A DNA stretch of 64,000 nucleotides from Caulobacter sp. UNC279MFTsu5.1 (lineage in GTDB: Bacteria > Pseudomonadota > Alphaproteobacteria > Caulobacterales > Caulobacteraceae). The stretch lies in the NCBI RefSeq assembly GCF_900114015.1, contig NZ_FORN01000002.1, positions 1 through 64,000 on the forward strand, given 5' to 3'. Both the position numbers and the translations under genes were made by a program. A model generated the notes under the pieces. The model made no database searches and was not told where the DNA came from. It saw only the letters and a program-made list of their open reading frames with translations. This document shows, one piece after another, positions 1 to 7,590 of this stretch (within the stretch, counting starts at the first letter, position 1; each line of letters starts with the position of its first letter).

Positions 1-18
1 GCCTAATGCAGGCGCCGT

Positions 19-93
19 GGTCCCTTCGTCTATCGGTTAGGACGCCAGATTTTCATTCTGGAGAGAGGGGTTCGACTCCCCTAGGGACTACCA
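19..93 (+). tRNA. tRNA-Glu (TTC anticodon)
   Basis: The sequence folds as a full tRNA cloverleaf with an encoded CCA at 91-93. The acceptor stem opens with a G-U pair (19/89), followed by six Watson-Crick pairs. The anticodon stem 45-49/57-61 holds a seven-base loop with TTC at 52-54, and the T arm contains ggttcgactcc. It lies in core chromosome upstream of the element. Confidence 0.95.
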
Positions 94-266
94 CCCACCA
101 CGGACATTTCAGGTTTATGTCGGTCTAGGCGCTGCGACGAAATGTCGCGGCGTGGTTCTGGCCGCTCCGTGACGTCAATTGGTTATTGACGGCTCTCCTC
201 TCGCGAGAACAGTGTTATTCTGTGGTGCTCGCCCCCTGGGCTGTCTGGGCGAGCCAGAGGGGCGGA

Positions 267-872
267 ATGTCTGGTTTCGATTTCGAAGACTCGGGATCGC
301 ATGAGGAATTCGTGCGCATCAGCGGTCGCGTAAAGTGGTTTGATACGGGCAAGGGGTACGGCTTCATCGTCCCCGATGATCCTGGCCAGACGGGCCTGAA
401 GGACGTGCTGCTGCACGTCACCTCCCTGCGCAACTGTGGTCGGGAGACGGCCCTGGAAGGCGCGATCATCGTCTGCGACGTGGTCAAGCGCCCCAAGGGC
501 TGGCAGGTGTCCGAGGTCGTGAACCTGGACGAGAGCGCCGCCAGCGTCCCCATGGAGCGGCCCAAGCGTTCGTTCGGCGACGGCGGCATGGGCCTGCGCC
601 GCGATCATGGGTTCCGGTCCGGAATCGACAGCAGCCGCCAAGCGCTGGAGCCTGTGGGGCCGGCCGAACGGGCCAAGGTCAAGTGGTTCAACCGCACCAA
701 GGGCTATGGCTTCGTCGTCCGCGACGGCCAGCCGGGCGACATCTTCGTGCACATCGAGACCCTGCGTCGCGGCGGGCTGGAAGACCTGCAGCCGGGCGAC
801 GACGTGATGGTGCGCTTCGCCGAGGGGCCCAAGGGCCTGGTGGTCGCCGAGATCGCGCCCGGCGACGACTGA
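267..872 (+). CDS. two-domain cold-shock protein (CspD-like)
   Basis: A 201-residue protein with two cold-shock domains. Each has the RNP1-type core that binds single-stranded nucleic acid: [12 protein letters not shown] near residue 24 and [12 protein letters not shown] near residue 137, the second followed by DIFVHIETL. They are joined by a charged, glycine-rich linker. Such double-domain proteins are typical of Caulobacter and other alphaproteobacteria and act as cytoplasmic RNA chaperones, often in stationary phase. An in-frame TTG lies at 186, but ATG at 267 is preferred: it follows a purine-rich gaggggcgg and starts directly at the conserved N-terminus. Confidence 0.92.
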   Translation: MSGFDFEDSGSHEEFVRISGRVKWFDTGKGYGFIVPDDPGQTGLKDVLLHVTSLRNCGRETALEGAIIVCDVVKRPKGWQVSEVVNLDESAASVPMERPKRSFGDGGMGLRRDHGFRSGIDSSRQALEPVGPAERAKVKWFNRTKGYGFVVRDGQPGDIFVHIETLRRGGLEDLQPGDDVMVRFAEGPKGLVVAEIAPGDD

Positions 873-969
873 CGATCGCGATTGAGGTTCGAGGACCGGC
901 TTTCGCCATCGCCGCATGGCGTCGTAGGATCGCCGCGTCGCGGGACGCGGCGAGGACGATGAGGCGCGC

Positions 970-1491
970 GTGACCTTGATAACGACGATCGGACGGCGGG
1001 CTCTGGCGCTCGTCGTCCTGGCCCTGGTTTCGGGCACCCTGGCGGCGAGCCCGGCCCAAGCCTGGCAGGCCCGACCGAAGCCGGCGGCGGTGGCCGTGAC
1101 ACCGTCCAGCAAGCTCGACACCGTCGAGATCCTGACCAGCCGGGGACGGGTCAGGTTCACCGTCGAGCTGGCCGTGACCAAGGCCGAGCAGGAGCGAGGC
1201 CTGATGTTCCGCAAGGCCCTGGCCCCCGACCGCGGCATGCTGTTCCCCTACAATCCGCCCCAGCGGGCGGCGTTCTGGATGAAGAACACCCTGATCCCGC
1301 TGGACATCCTCTACATCGCTCCTGACGGCCGGGTGCTGTCGATCGCCCGCAACGCCGTGCCGCACGACGAGACGCCGCTGCCCTCGGGCGGCGTCATCCG
1401 TGGCGTGCTGGAGATCCCCGGCGGCCGCGCCGCGCAGCTGGGCATCCTGCCGGGCGACCGGGTGCTCAACAAAATCTTCCCGAAGGGCTGA
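970..1491 (+). CDS. exported DUF192 family protein
   Basis: A 173-residue protein starting at GTG. Residues 1-30 form a signal peptide: arginines, a leucine/valine-rich core, then an ASPAQA cleavage site. The remainder matches DUF192, with the family signatures ERGLMFRK, GMLFPY, AFWMKNTLIPLDILYI and a terminal LGILPGDRV. DUF192 proteins are small periplasmic proteins of unknown biochemical role, common beside cold-shock genes in Caulobacterales. The gene follows the cold-shock gene on the same strand after about 100 bases, so co-transcription is possible but not shown. Confidence 0.88.
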   Translation: MTLITTIGRRALALVVLALVSGTLAASPAQAWQARPKPAAVAVTPSSKLDTVEILTSRGRVRFTVELAVTKAEQERGLMFRKALAPDRGMLFPYNPPQRAAFWMKNTLIPLDILYIAPDGRVLSIARNAVPHDETPLPSGGVIRGVLEIPGGRAAQLGILPGDRVLNKIFPKG

Positions 1492-1566
1492 CGTCTTTCC
1501 GGGTTTTAGGCGTCCGTTCCATTTGCTCCCGGCGGCGAAGCCCTGTAGAGCAGCCGCTCGGTGTTT

Positions 1567-1643
<77 letters not shown>

Positions 1644-1690
1644 CCTAGACCCCCTTTTAGAGGGGGCGACGATCGACCTGGAGAGGCTTC

Positions 1691-1996
1691 ATGCTCGCGC
1701 GCATCTACCGCCCCGCCAAGACCGCCATGCAGTCCGGCAAGGCCAAGACCAAGGATTGGGTGCTGGAGTTCGAACCGGCCTCGGCCAGACGTCCCGACCC
1801 GCTGATGGGCTGGACCCAGTCGAGCGACATGAACGGCCAGGTGCGCCTGAATTTCGAGACCCGCGACGAGGCCGTGGCCTACGCCCAGCGTCACGAGATC
1901 TCGTTCCAGCTGTTCGAGCCCAAGGCGCCCAAGCGGATCATCAAGGCCTACGCCGACAACTTCGCCGCCGGCCGCAAGCAACCCTGGACCCACTAG
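1691..1996 (+). CDS. NADH dehydrogenase accessory subunit, NDUFS4-like (ETC complex I subunit)
   Basis: A 101-residue protein with the features of the bacterial NDUFS4/18-kDa complex I subunit family: ARIYRPAKTAMQSGKAKT at the start, WVLEFEP, PLMGWTQSSDM in the middle and a C-terminal IIKAYADNFA. In alphaproteobacteria this is a supernumerary subunit on the peripheral arm of complex I, as in mitochondria, and is encoded away from the nuo operon. The length matches the family. The ATG follows gagaggcttc. Confidence 0.9.
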   Translation: MLARIYRPAKTAMQSGKAKTKDWVLEFEPASARRPDPLMGWTQSSDMNGQVRLNFETRDEAVAYAQRHEISFQLFEPKAPKRIIKAYADNFAAGRKQPWTH

Positions 1997-2028
1997 GACT
2001 TCCGCCTCAAGCTCTCCTCCCGGAGTCC

Positions 2029-2105
2029 GCGCCCTTAGCTCAGCTGGATAGAGCACTCGCCTTCTAAGCGAGCGGTCGCTGGTTCGAATCCAGCAGGGCG
2101 CGCCA
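2029..2105 (+). tRNA. tRNA-Arg (TCT anticodon), probable element insertion site
   Basis: The acceptor GCGCCCT pairs with AGGGCGC, with discriminator G at 2102 and encoded CCA at 2103-2105. The anticodon arm CTCGC/GCGAG encloses the loop cttctaa, with TCT at 2063-2065. The element's recombinase gene runs into the 3' half of this tRNA on the opposite strand, and genes change from housekeeping to mobile on its 3' side. Together these mark the tRNA as the likely attachment site. Confidence 0.95.
2064..2105. other. candidate attachment site (left element boundary)
   Basis: This is the 3' part of tRNA-Arg, overlapped on the minus strand by the last codons of the large serine recombinase. The site is inferred from position and gene content. 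The matching right-hand copy was not found by eye and probably lies beyond the right edge. The exact crossover bases cannot be read from one end. Confidence 0.5.
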
Positions 2106-3731
2106 CTCCGGTACACGCGACGGAACTGCGACCGCAGCGTCGCGAGATCCGTTAGCGGCGGCAAGCGAACGAAAAAGTTCGACGCGGCAGCCGGACACCT
2201 CCGCTTCCACTTTCGATTTGATCTCGACGCGTTGGGCGATCGCCCGCAGCGTATCGCGGCGGAACGACCCATCCTCATTTCTGAGCGCCCGTTTCGTGGC
2301 TTCCGCGAACTGAGCGAGGAGTTCGGGTGTCACGATGGGGCCGAGGCGATTGATCGCGCGCTCTGCGCGATCGGCATCACCGTTGACGCCGTCTCTCAGC
2401 GCCTTCAGTTCAGTGATGCGGCCCTTCAAGTCCGGGTCTGAAGCGTCCGCCGCGCCAGCCTCGATCGCATCGTAGAGCCTGTTCAGCCGCGCTTGCGCTT
2501 CTGTCGCGCGCTTTCGCAGATCGGCGACGTGCTTGTGCCGCTGATCGATCCACGCCTGTCGCCGATCGATGACGCTGGTCATCAGCTCCGTCAGGTACCG
2601 TGGATCAAGGAGCCTGGTTTCGAGGTAGTGCACGACCGCAGCGTCGACGATGTCCATTCGCACCGTCAGACCGCCGCAACTCGTCGGCCCCGTTCGCGCC
2701 CGGCTGGCGCACGTATAGTAGCGGTAGGCGTTGTTCTTGCCCGTGCGCAAGGTCATCGTGCCGCCGCAGATGCCGCAATGGCAGATGCCGGCCAGCAGGA
2801 TCGGACTGGCGTTGAGGTTGCCGCCGGGCGCTTTGGGATTGCGGCTGTTCATCAGCAAACCCACCGCCTCGAACTTCTCCCTGTCGATGATGGCGGGGAC
2901 TTCCATGACCACGTGTTCGGCCTCGTCCTTCAGTTCTCCGGTCTTGTAGACCCGGGTGTTGAAGCGGTGCTCGCCCATGTAGGTCGGCCGGGTAAGGGCC
3001 GAATAGACGGCCGAAATCCCCCAGCGCCCGCCATCACGCGTCCGGATCTGGCGCTCGTTGAGAAAGTTGACGATGCCCTTGACGCCCATGGGGCCGCTGG
3101 CGCCGTGGCCGGTCAGGGCCAGATCGAACATCAGGCGGATCACGTCCGCGCTCTCCGGTTCAATCTCCAGCTTGCGCTTGACCTTGACGCCCCGCTGTTC
3201 CGCGTCGACCACCCGATAGCCGATTGGCGGGCGAGACCCATTCCAGAAGCCCTGGCGGGCGTTCTCCTTCATGGCGCGCAAGGTATGCTTGGCGTTCTCC
3301 CGGGACTGGTATTCGTCGAACAGCGCCATCATCTGGCGCATCATCAGACCCATCGGATCGTCGCCGAGCTCTTGGGTTATCGACACCAAACGCACGCCGT
3401 TTCGGGCCAATTTGCGCGTGTAGAACTCAAACAAGAACTGGTCGCGGAAGAACCGGGAAAACGAGTGCACGAGGATCGTGTCGAAGGCAGGCGGCTTGGT
3501 CAGGCCCGCCTCGATCATGGCCTGGAAACCAGGACGCTTGTCATCGGTGGCGGTGTTGCCCGGCTCGACGAACTCGGTCACGACACTGAAGCCCTTGGAC
3601 GCGGCGTAGGCGGAGAGCTGCCGTCGCTGATCCGGGATCGAGAGATCGCTGTCCGCCTGGCGGGCTGTGGAGACGCGAAGATAGAGCGCGGCGTGCGACT
3701 TGGGCGGTTTAGACAGCTGCTGGCGGGCCAA
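2064..3731 (-). CDS. large serine recombinase (element integrase)
   Basis: A 555-residue site-specific recombinase that probably integrates and excises the element. The N-terminal resolvase domain (about 12-160) carries the nucleophile Ser21 in YLRVSTARQ and the VHSFSRFFRD region. A recombinase domain follows (about 170-290, containing IGYRVVD). Next is a zinc ribbon with paired cysteines (CHCGICGG ... YYTC ... SCGG), then a coiled-coil rich segment around 385-440. This is the usual architecture of large serine integrases. It starts at TTG, 13 bases after the small upstream gene, so the two are probably translated together. Its stop falls within the tRNA-Arg anticodon loop, so its last dozen or so residues are antisense tRNA. 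Confidence 0.92.
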   Translation of the reverse strand: MARQQLSKPPKSHAALYLRVSTARQADSDLSIPDQRRQLSAYAASKGFSVVTEFVEPGNTATDDKRPGFQAMIEAGLTKPPAFDTILVHSFSRFFRDQFLFEFYTRKLARNGVRLVSITQELGDDPMGLMMRQMMALFDEYQSRENAKHTLRAMKENARQGFWNGSRPPIGYRVVDAEQRGVKVKRKLEIEPESADVIRLMFDLALTGHGASGPMGVKGIVNFLNERQIRTRDGGRWGISAVYSALTRPTYMGEHRFNTRVYKTGELKDEAEHVVMEVPAIIDREKFEAVGLLMNSRNPKAPGGNLNASPILLAGICHCGICGGTMTLRTGKNNAYRYYTCASRARTGPTSCGGLTVRMDIVDAAVVHYLETRLLDPRYLTELMTSVIDRRQAWIDQRHKHVADLRKRATEAQARLNRLYDAIEAGAADASDPDLKGRITELKALRDGVNGDADRAERAINRLGPIVTPELLAQFAEATKRALRNEDGSFRRDTLRAIAQRVEIKSKVEAEVSGCRVELFRSLAAANGSRDAAVAVPSRVPEWRALLDSNQRPLA

Positions 3732-3744
3732 GACCTTGCTCCGG

Positions 3745-3939
3745 TTAGGGCAGGGGTCCCAAGATCGCGTCGAGATCCTCTGCCAGGACGGTTTCGACCA
3801 GGCGGATCATCTGCTCGGTGACGGGCAGGACATCCGGCCACGCGCCGACTTCCACCACTGAGACGACTGGCGGAGCGCGTCGGGACATCCGCTCTGGAAT
3901 TTTTTTTGTTCCTTTCGGTCGGCCTCTAGGTCGCGTCAT
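3745..3939 (-). CDS. small basic-N-terminus protein upstream of integrase
   Basis: A 64-residue protein starting MTRPRGRPKGTKKIPE, an AT-hook-like basic stretch, followed by an acidic leucine-rich tail (MIRLVETVLAEDLDAILG). It ends 13 bases before the integrase start on the same strand, suggesting translational coupling. The function is unknown. Being small, basic and next to a recombinase, it could be a DNA-binding accessory factor, but that is inference only. No Shine-Dalgarno sequence decides the start. Confidence 0.5.
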   Translation of the reverse strand: MTRPRGRPKGTKKIPERMSRRAPPVVSVVEVGAWPDVLPVTEQMIRLVETVLAEDLDAILGPLP

Positions 3940-4118
3940 GCCCGCACGGTCTGCGCGCCTGGCGAGCCGCGCAATCCGACCGCCATGAAAGGGAAGCTTC
4001 GAGCGTAAGAAAGAACGGCGTTGAGACCGCGCGCCGGCTGCCCGCCTATTGCGCGCGACCGAGCTCTGGCGCCAGCCGGCGCGACGCCAAGCTCCTGTCG
4101 CGCCGAACCCGTCCTGTG

Positions 4119-4766
4119 TCAGTCTTGCGTCGCGATCTGGCGGAGCGCCTGCTCGAAATACTCCGCGGGCTGACCGCCCGAGATCAGGTAGCGGTCGTTG
4201 ATCACCACGGCCGGGACGGAGTTGATCCCGGCCGCCTGCCAGGCCCGCTCAGCGTCGCGAACTTCGCTCGCATAGCGTCCGGAGGTCAGCACCTCGTGGG
4301 CGGCCTGCGGATCGAGGCCCGCTTTCATCGCCGCGCGGACGAGCACCTCAGGGTCGGCAATGTTCTCATTGGCCGTGAAGTTGGCTTCGAAGAGGGCGTG
4401 CTTCAGCGCGGCCTGTTTACCGACCAAGCCGGCCCAATGCAGCAGACGATGCGCATCGAACGTGTTGTGGATGCGGCTGTTCTCATCGAAGGCCATCGTG
4501 AAGCCAACGGCGGCCGCCCTGTCGCGGATCATCTGGCGGCTTGCGTCCATCTGTTCGCGCGTAGACCCATACTTCTGCGCCACATGTTCGATCCGGTTCT
4601 GGCCTTCCGGCGGCATATTGGGATTCAGCTCGAACGGCTGGAAATGGATCTTCGCGTCTACGAGATCGCCGACGCGCTCCAGCGCCGCTTCCAGCCCGCC
4701 CAGGCCGACGACGCACCACGGGCAGGCGACGTCGGAAACAAAATCGATTTTCACAGTCTTGGTCAT
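4119..4766 (-). CDS. DsbA-family oxidoreductase, FrnE/2-hydroxychromene-2-carboxylate isomerase-like
   Basis: A 215-residue protein of the FrnE branch of the thioredoxin-fold DsbA family. It has CPWC at residues 15-18 after a short beta strand (KIDFVSDVACPWC), a helical insertion, and the cis-proline region GINSVPAVVIN followed by YLISGGQPAEYFEQAL at the C-terminus. There is no signal peptide, so it is cytosolic. FrnE-type proteins act as thiol-disulfide oxidoreductases or glutathione-dependent isomerases, and the substrate cannot be read here. It stands alone between the integrase and the YjbR gene and is probably cargo. Confidence 0.87.
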   Translation of the reverse strand: MTKTVKIDFVSDVACPWCVVGLGGLEAALERVGDLVDAKIHFQPFELNPNMPPEGQNRIEHVAQKYGSTREQMDASRQMIRDRAAAVGFTMAFDENSRIHNTFDAHRLLHWAGLVGKQAALKHALFEANFTANENIADPEVLVRAAMKAGLDPQAAHEVLTSGRYASEVRDAERAWQAAGINSVPAVVINDRYLISGGQPAEYFEQALRQIATQD

Positions 4767-4965
4767 GCGCGGTCCAGATAACGGTCAGGTCGGTGATATG
4801 GGGCGTTGGATCGCGATTGCATCGCTTCGGCGGTGGGAGGATCGACCGCTCAACGTATGACGGGGCGGGCAGCCCTCTACCACGACCGTCTTTGTCGTCT
4901 CCCGATGCGACCTTGCCGAGCATGGGCGACTCGTCCTGCAAAGGGGCTCGCTGGCGGGGTTATGT

Positions 4966-5331
4966 ATGACAGCGGATGAATTCGGCGAGATGATCGAACG
5001 CGTGGCGCCGGGCGTTCAACGCAAGCCCGTGCTGGAGACCACGCAATTTCGCGTCGGTCACAAGACTTTCGCCACATTGGGCTGGCCCTCCGAGGGCTGG
5101 GCGGTGGTGAAGCTGTCGCTCGCCGAACAGCGGCGTGTCTTGGCCGCCTCGGACGCCTTCGCGCGCGAGCCAGGCCGCCGGCGCAATTCAGGGGTCACTC
5201 TGGTGCGCCTCCAAGGACTTGATCCCGAACTCCTGGCCGACGTCCTGGCGGTCGCCTGGCGTGAGGCCTACGCGATTCCCACGTCGCCTCGCCGACGCCC
5301 AGGCGGACGGGCGGACGTTATCGCCGCGTAA
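4966..5331 (+). CDS. MmcQ/YjbR family protein
   Basis: A 121-residue protein with the YjbR/MmcQ pattern: a helical start, then VLETTQFRVGHKTFATLGWPSEGWAVVKL, followed by QRRVLAASDAF and a C-terminal LLADVLAVAWREAYA helix. Members have a CyaY-like fold and are proposed DNA-binding proteins of unknown role. The 3' end overlaps the convergent nuclease gene by 14 bases. Confidence 0.8.
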   Translation: MTADEFGEMIERVAPGVQRKPVLETTQFRVGHKTFATLGWPSEGWAVVKLSLAEQRRVLAASDAFAREPGRRRNSGVTLVRLQGLDPELLADVLAVAWREAYAIPTSPRRRPGGRADVIAA

Positions 5332-5752
5332 GCGCCGCAGGCAGGCGCTGGCTCGACCAAAGACCTCGGCCCGCGGCGCGGGCCTCGGCCTCGGCTTTGG
5401 CGTAGAAGCCCTTGCTGTAGCGGCGATATTCGCTGGCGAAGCCGCTGCGGATCACCGCGGCGTTAACGTCCGGGGTGGCGGTCGACCAGCACTTCCCGAC
5501 AAAGCGGCCGTACCGATCGCGATTGACGAACCGGCATGCGACATGGCCGCGAGTCAAAGCGATCAAGGCTAGGCGGGCTTCCTCGGCGAAGGGCTGCGCC
5601 GGTGTCTTCCCGCGCGCCACTTCAGGCGCATCGACGCCGTACAGCCGCACCCGCTCATCGCCGCAACGCAGGGTGTCGCCGTCGTGGACGGCCGGAGCAT
5701 CGCAAGTGATCAGCGTCGCGGCGGCGAAAGCGAGGAACATGACGCGGCCCAT
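5318..5752 (-). CDS. thermonuclease-like (SNase) family protein, exported
   Basis: A 144-residue protein with a short hydrophobic N-terminus (MGRVMFLAFAAATLITC), a likely signal peptide. A staphylococcal nuclease-like OB fold follows: VHDGDTLRCGDERVRLYGVDAPE, then CRFVNRDRYGRFVGKCW, then LWSSQRLP at the end. The family hydrolyses DNA or RNA outside the cytoplasm. The catalytic-site acids and arginines of the DGDT...VRLYGVDAPE region are present. The reading frame stays open upstream, but ATG at 5752 (or the internal ATG at 5740) places the signal peptide at the start. Confidence 0.8.
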   Translation of the reverse strand: MGRVMFLAFAAATLITCDAPAVHDGDTLRCGDERVRLYGVDAPEVARGKTPAQPFAEEARLALIALTRGHVACRFVNRDRYGRFVGKCWSTATPDVNAAVIRSGFASEYRRYSKGFYAKAEAEARAAGRGLWSSQRLPAALTRR

Positions 5753-6028
5753 AGCCTGCTTTGCGCTCGCTTCGCCATGGGCCTGGTGGCGCATCTTTCC
5801 TGGCGGTCGCTCCCGCGACCGCGTGCTTGGGGGCGCCGCCCCCTGGCGCACTTCGCAACGGTTTCCGCCCAGCTTCGCGGGCGCGAGCCGGGCAATGGCT
5901 CGAAGGCGGCGACGGCTGCAGCCGGGTCCCCGCGAAACCGCCGCTCCGTTTACACCCCCCGCTCTCGCCGAGGGGCAGGGGTCAGGCGCGACCTGCACCT
6001 GACCCCAACCCCATACGAGAGACCCATC

Positions 6029-6343
6029 ATGTCCGTGTCCAGTCAAGCAGCCCAAGAAACGCCGCGCGAAGGGCTGATCAGCCCCAAGGGCTTCGTGCTT
6101 ACCGAAGCCGCCTCGCCTGACACCGCCCAGCGCCTTTCGGGCTTGAAAAAGGCCGAACTGGTGGCGGCGGCCGAGCCCGATCTCGTCAAGGCCCGCTGGC
6201 TCCCCGTCTTGCTGCGGACAAGGTCCACGGCTCCGCCGCAGTGGGCCGAAGAGACGGCGTCGGCGTCGGCCCCGGACCACGGCCAGACCCTGGAGGACGC
6301 CGCCGAGACGGCGTCGGCCGCAGAGTTGGCGGCGGCCGAGTAG
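6029..6343 (+). CDS. small protein resembling a ParB C-terminal tail
   Basis: A 104-residue protein. The central segment LKKAELVAAAEPDLVKARWLPVLLRT resembles the extreme C-terminus of plasmid/ICE ParB-like proteins, where a lysine-rich helix precedes a WLP..LR motif. The tail after residue 70 is acidic and alanine-rich. No ParB nuclease or HTH domain is present, so this is either a detached remnant or a stand-alone small protein. ATG at 6029 follows cgagagaccc, a weak Shine-Dalgarno. A candidate terminator lies 10 bases after the stop. Confidence 0.55.
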   Translation: MSVSSQAAQETPREGLISPKGFVLTEAASPDTAQRLSGLKKAELVAAAEPDLVKARWLPVLLRTRSTAPPQWAEETASASAPDHGQTLEDAAETASAAELAAAE

Positions 6344-6344
6344 G

Positions 6345-6570
6345 GCGGGCAGGGCGGGTCGTCGTTCCGGCGACCCGCCTTTCGCGCGCAGCCGGGGCGG
6401 CCTCTTGGCGTCTTGAGGGAAAAGGGCTCCCCGCCGCCATGCGACGGGAGCGATAGGGGATCAGGCCGGGTGGTCGACGTCGGCGTCCGGCCCGGTCTCA
6501 AGCTCGGGCTCAGGCTCGCGACGCTTGGTCGGCGCGTCCAGACCAGATCAAGGCCATCCTCGGCGGCAAA
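6345..6570. repeat. inverted repeat arm 1 (copy of DUF736 3' end and ardC leader)
   Basis: Read on the minus strand, this segment matches 7375-7590: the DUF736 tail coding ETGPDADVDH, the spacer with ctccccgccg, the leader ttttccctcaagacgcc, and, more weakly, the first codons of ardC. About 6396-6530 is nearly identical to the intact copy and the rest is diverged. Confidence 0.8.
6353..6384 (+). terminator. candidate intrinsic terminator
   Basis: A 9-bp perfect stem GGCGGGTCG (6353-6361) and CGACCCGCC (6371-6379) with a nine-base loop is followed by a short run of T. It sits just after the stop at 6343. The T tract is short, so termination strength is uncertain. Confidence 0.4.
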
Positions 6571-6830
6571 AAGGGCCCAGCATTCGCACCGCCGGGTCCC
6601 TGGTGGCGCCGAGGCTGACCGATAGGGAGCCGCCGCCCTACTTCGACTTCTACTTGCAGGCCGAGCCCATCTCGGCGCCTTGGGCTTGGTCCCGGCCAGC
6701 AGGCCACGGCGTGGCCGGCTCGCCGCCGATGGCCCCTGCGGCCAACCTTCGTCACGCGGATGGGCCGGGCGCGGCTGGAGCCGTTGAAACCGTCGGCCGT
6801 GGCCCCGACCTCACCGCTAAGAGCCCTGGA
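6461..6830 (-). pseudogene. decayed DUF736 gene
   Basis: On the minus strand this reads as a degraded copy of the DUF736 gene at 7111-7476. The segment coding GATADGFNGS corresponds to the intact FTATADGFTGY, and the tail still matches down to ETGPDADVDH and the stop at 6461-6463. Between these, frameshifts break the frame: homologous bases run through different frames from about 6740 to 6560. No start codon remains at the equivalent place. It is a dead, inverted paralogue. Confidence 0.75.
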
Positions 6831-7110
6831 GCCGCCTTTCGCCGCGAACGCGCCGCGTCCGTCGCGGCCTCTCTTGGCTGCAACCGGACCGAGGCGTCGG
6901 CCGCCGTCAACCTTGGTCTCGGGTTTCTTCCCCGTCGCGCCGCCCTGGTGCCGGGCGCGACTTCCTCGCGAGGCAACAAACCCGCGCCCAGCGGTCCTGC
7001 GCTGCGCTGCGGGTCCGCGAGCGGACTGCCGACCCCCGTCGTCCCCGGTCTTCGGAGCGCCATCGAGGCTGCGAACGGCGCGGCCCGGAACCAGCGAAAG
7101 GTAAGCTCCA

Positions 7111-7476
7111 ATGGCTCGCATCGGTAAGTTCACGGCCACGGCCGACGGTTTCACCGGCTACATCCACACCTTGCAAATCCGCGTGTCGAACGTGGTCTTC
7201 AAGGCCATCGCAGGCGATCCGGCCAAGTCGCAGCCCGTCTACCGGGTCTATGCCGACGGCGCCGAGATCGGTTCTGTCTGGAAGTACAAGTCGAAGAAGG
7301 GCGTCGATTTCCTGTCGGTCAGCCTCGACGACATCAGCTTCCCGGCGGCTGTGAACGCCCGCCTCTTCCCGGCTGAGGACGGCTTCGATCTGGTCTGGAG
7401 CCGTCCCACCAAGCGGCGCGAGCCTGAGCCCGAGCTTGAGACCGGGCCGGACGCCGACGTCGACCACCAGGCCTGA
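7111..7476 (+). CDS. DUF736 family protein
   Basis: A 121-residue protein with the DUF736 pattern: MARIGKFTATADGFTGYIHTL at the start, YRVYADGAEIGSVWK in the middle, LSVSLDDISFPAAVNARLF and FDLVWSRP near the end, then an acidic tail. DUF736 genes are common in alphaproteobacterial plasmids and ICEs next to ardC-like and transfer genes. Their function is unknown. A Shine-Dalgarno-like gaaaggtaag precedes the ATG, and ardC follows 65 bases later. Confidence 0.88.
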   Translation: MARIGKFTATADGFTGYIHTLQIRVSNVVFKAIAGDPAKSQPVYRVYADGAEIGSVWKYKSKKGVDFLSVSLDDISFPAAVNARLFPAEDGFDLVWSRPTKRREPEPELETGPDADVDHQA

Positions 7477-7590
7477 TCCCCATTGCTCCCCGCCGGATGG
7501 CGGCGGGGAGCCCTTTTCCCTCAAGACGCCAGGAGGCCGCCATGACGCGCGCCGAAAAGACCTCGCGCCCGAACGGCGCGACCCGCCAAG
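7375..7590. repeat. inverted repeat arm 2 (DUF736 3' end to ardC start)
   Basis: This is the intact partner of the inverted copy at 6345-6570. It covers the end of the functional DUF736 gene, the 65-base spacer with the ardC ribosome binding site aggagg, and the first codons of ardC. In the other arm the same site reads aagagg on the minus strand. Confidence 0.8.

Noticed and set aside
183..1238. 351-aa minus-strand open frame over the cold-shock and DUF192 genes
   Set aside because: It is the antisense of two genes with clear families.
2493..3821. 442-aa plus-strand open frame opposite the integrase
   Set aside because: It has no recognisable motif and covers the conserved resolvase and zinc-ribbon regions on the other strand.
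6510..7154. 214-aa minus-strand open frame as a functional gene
   Set aside because: Only part of it resembles DUF736, and that part is frameshifted relative to the intact copy. The rest is low-complexity antisense, so it was called a pseudogene over the homologous part only.
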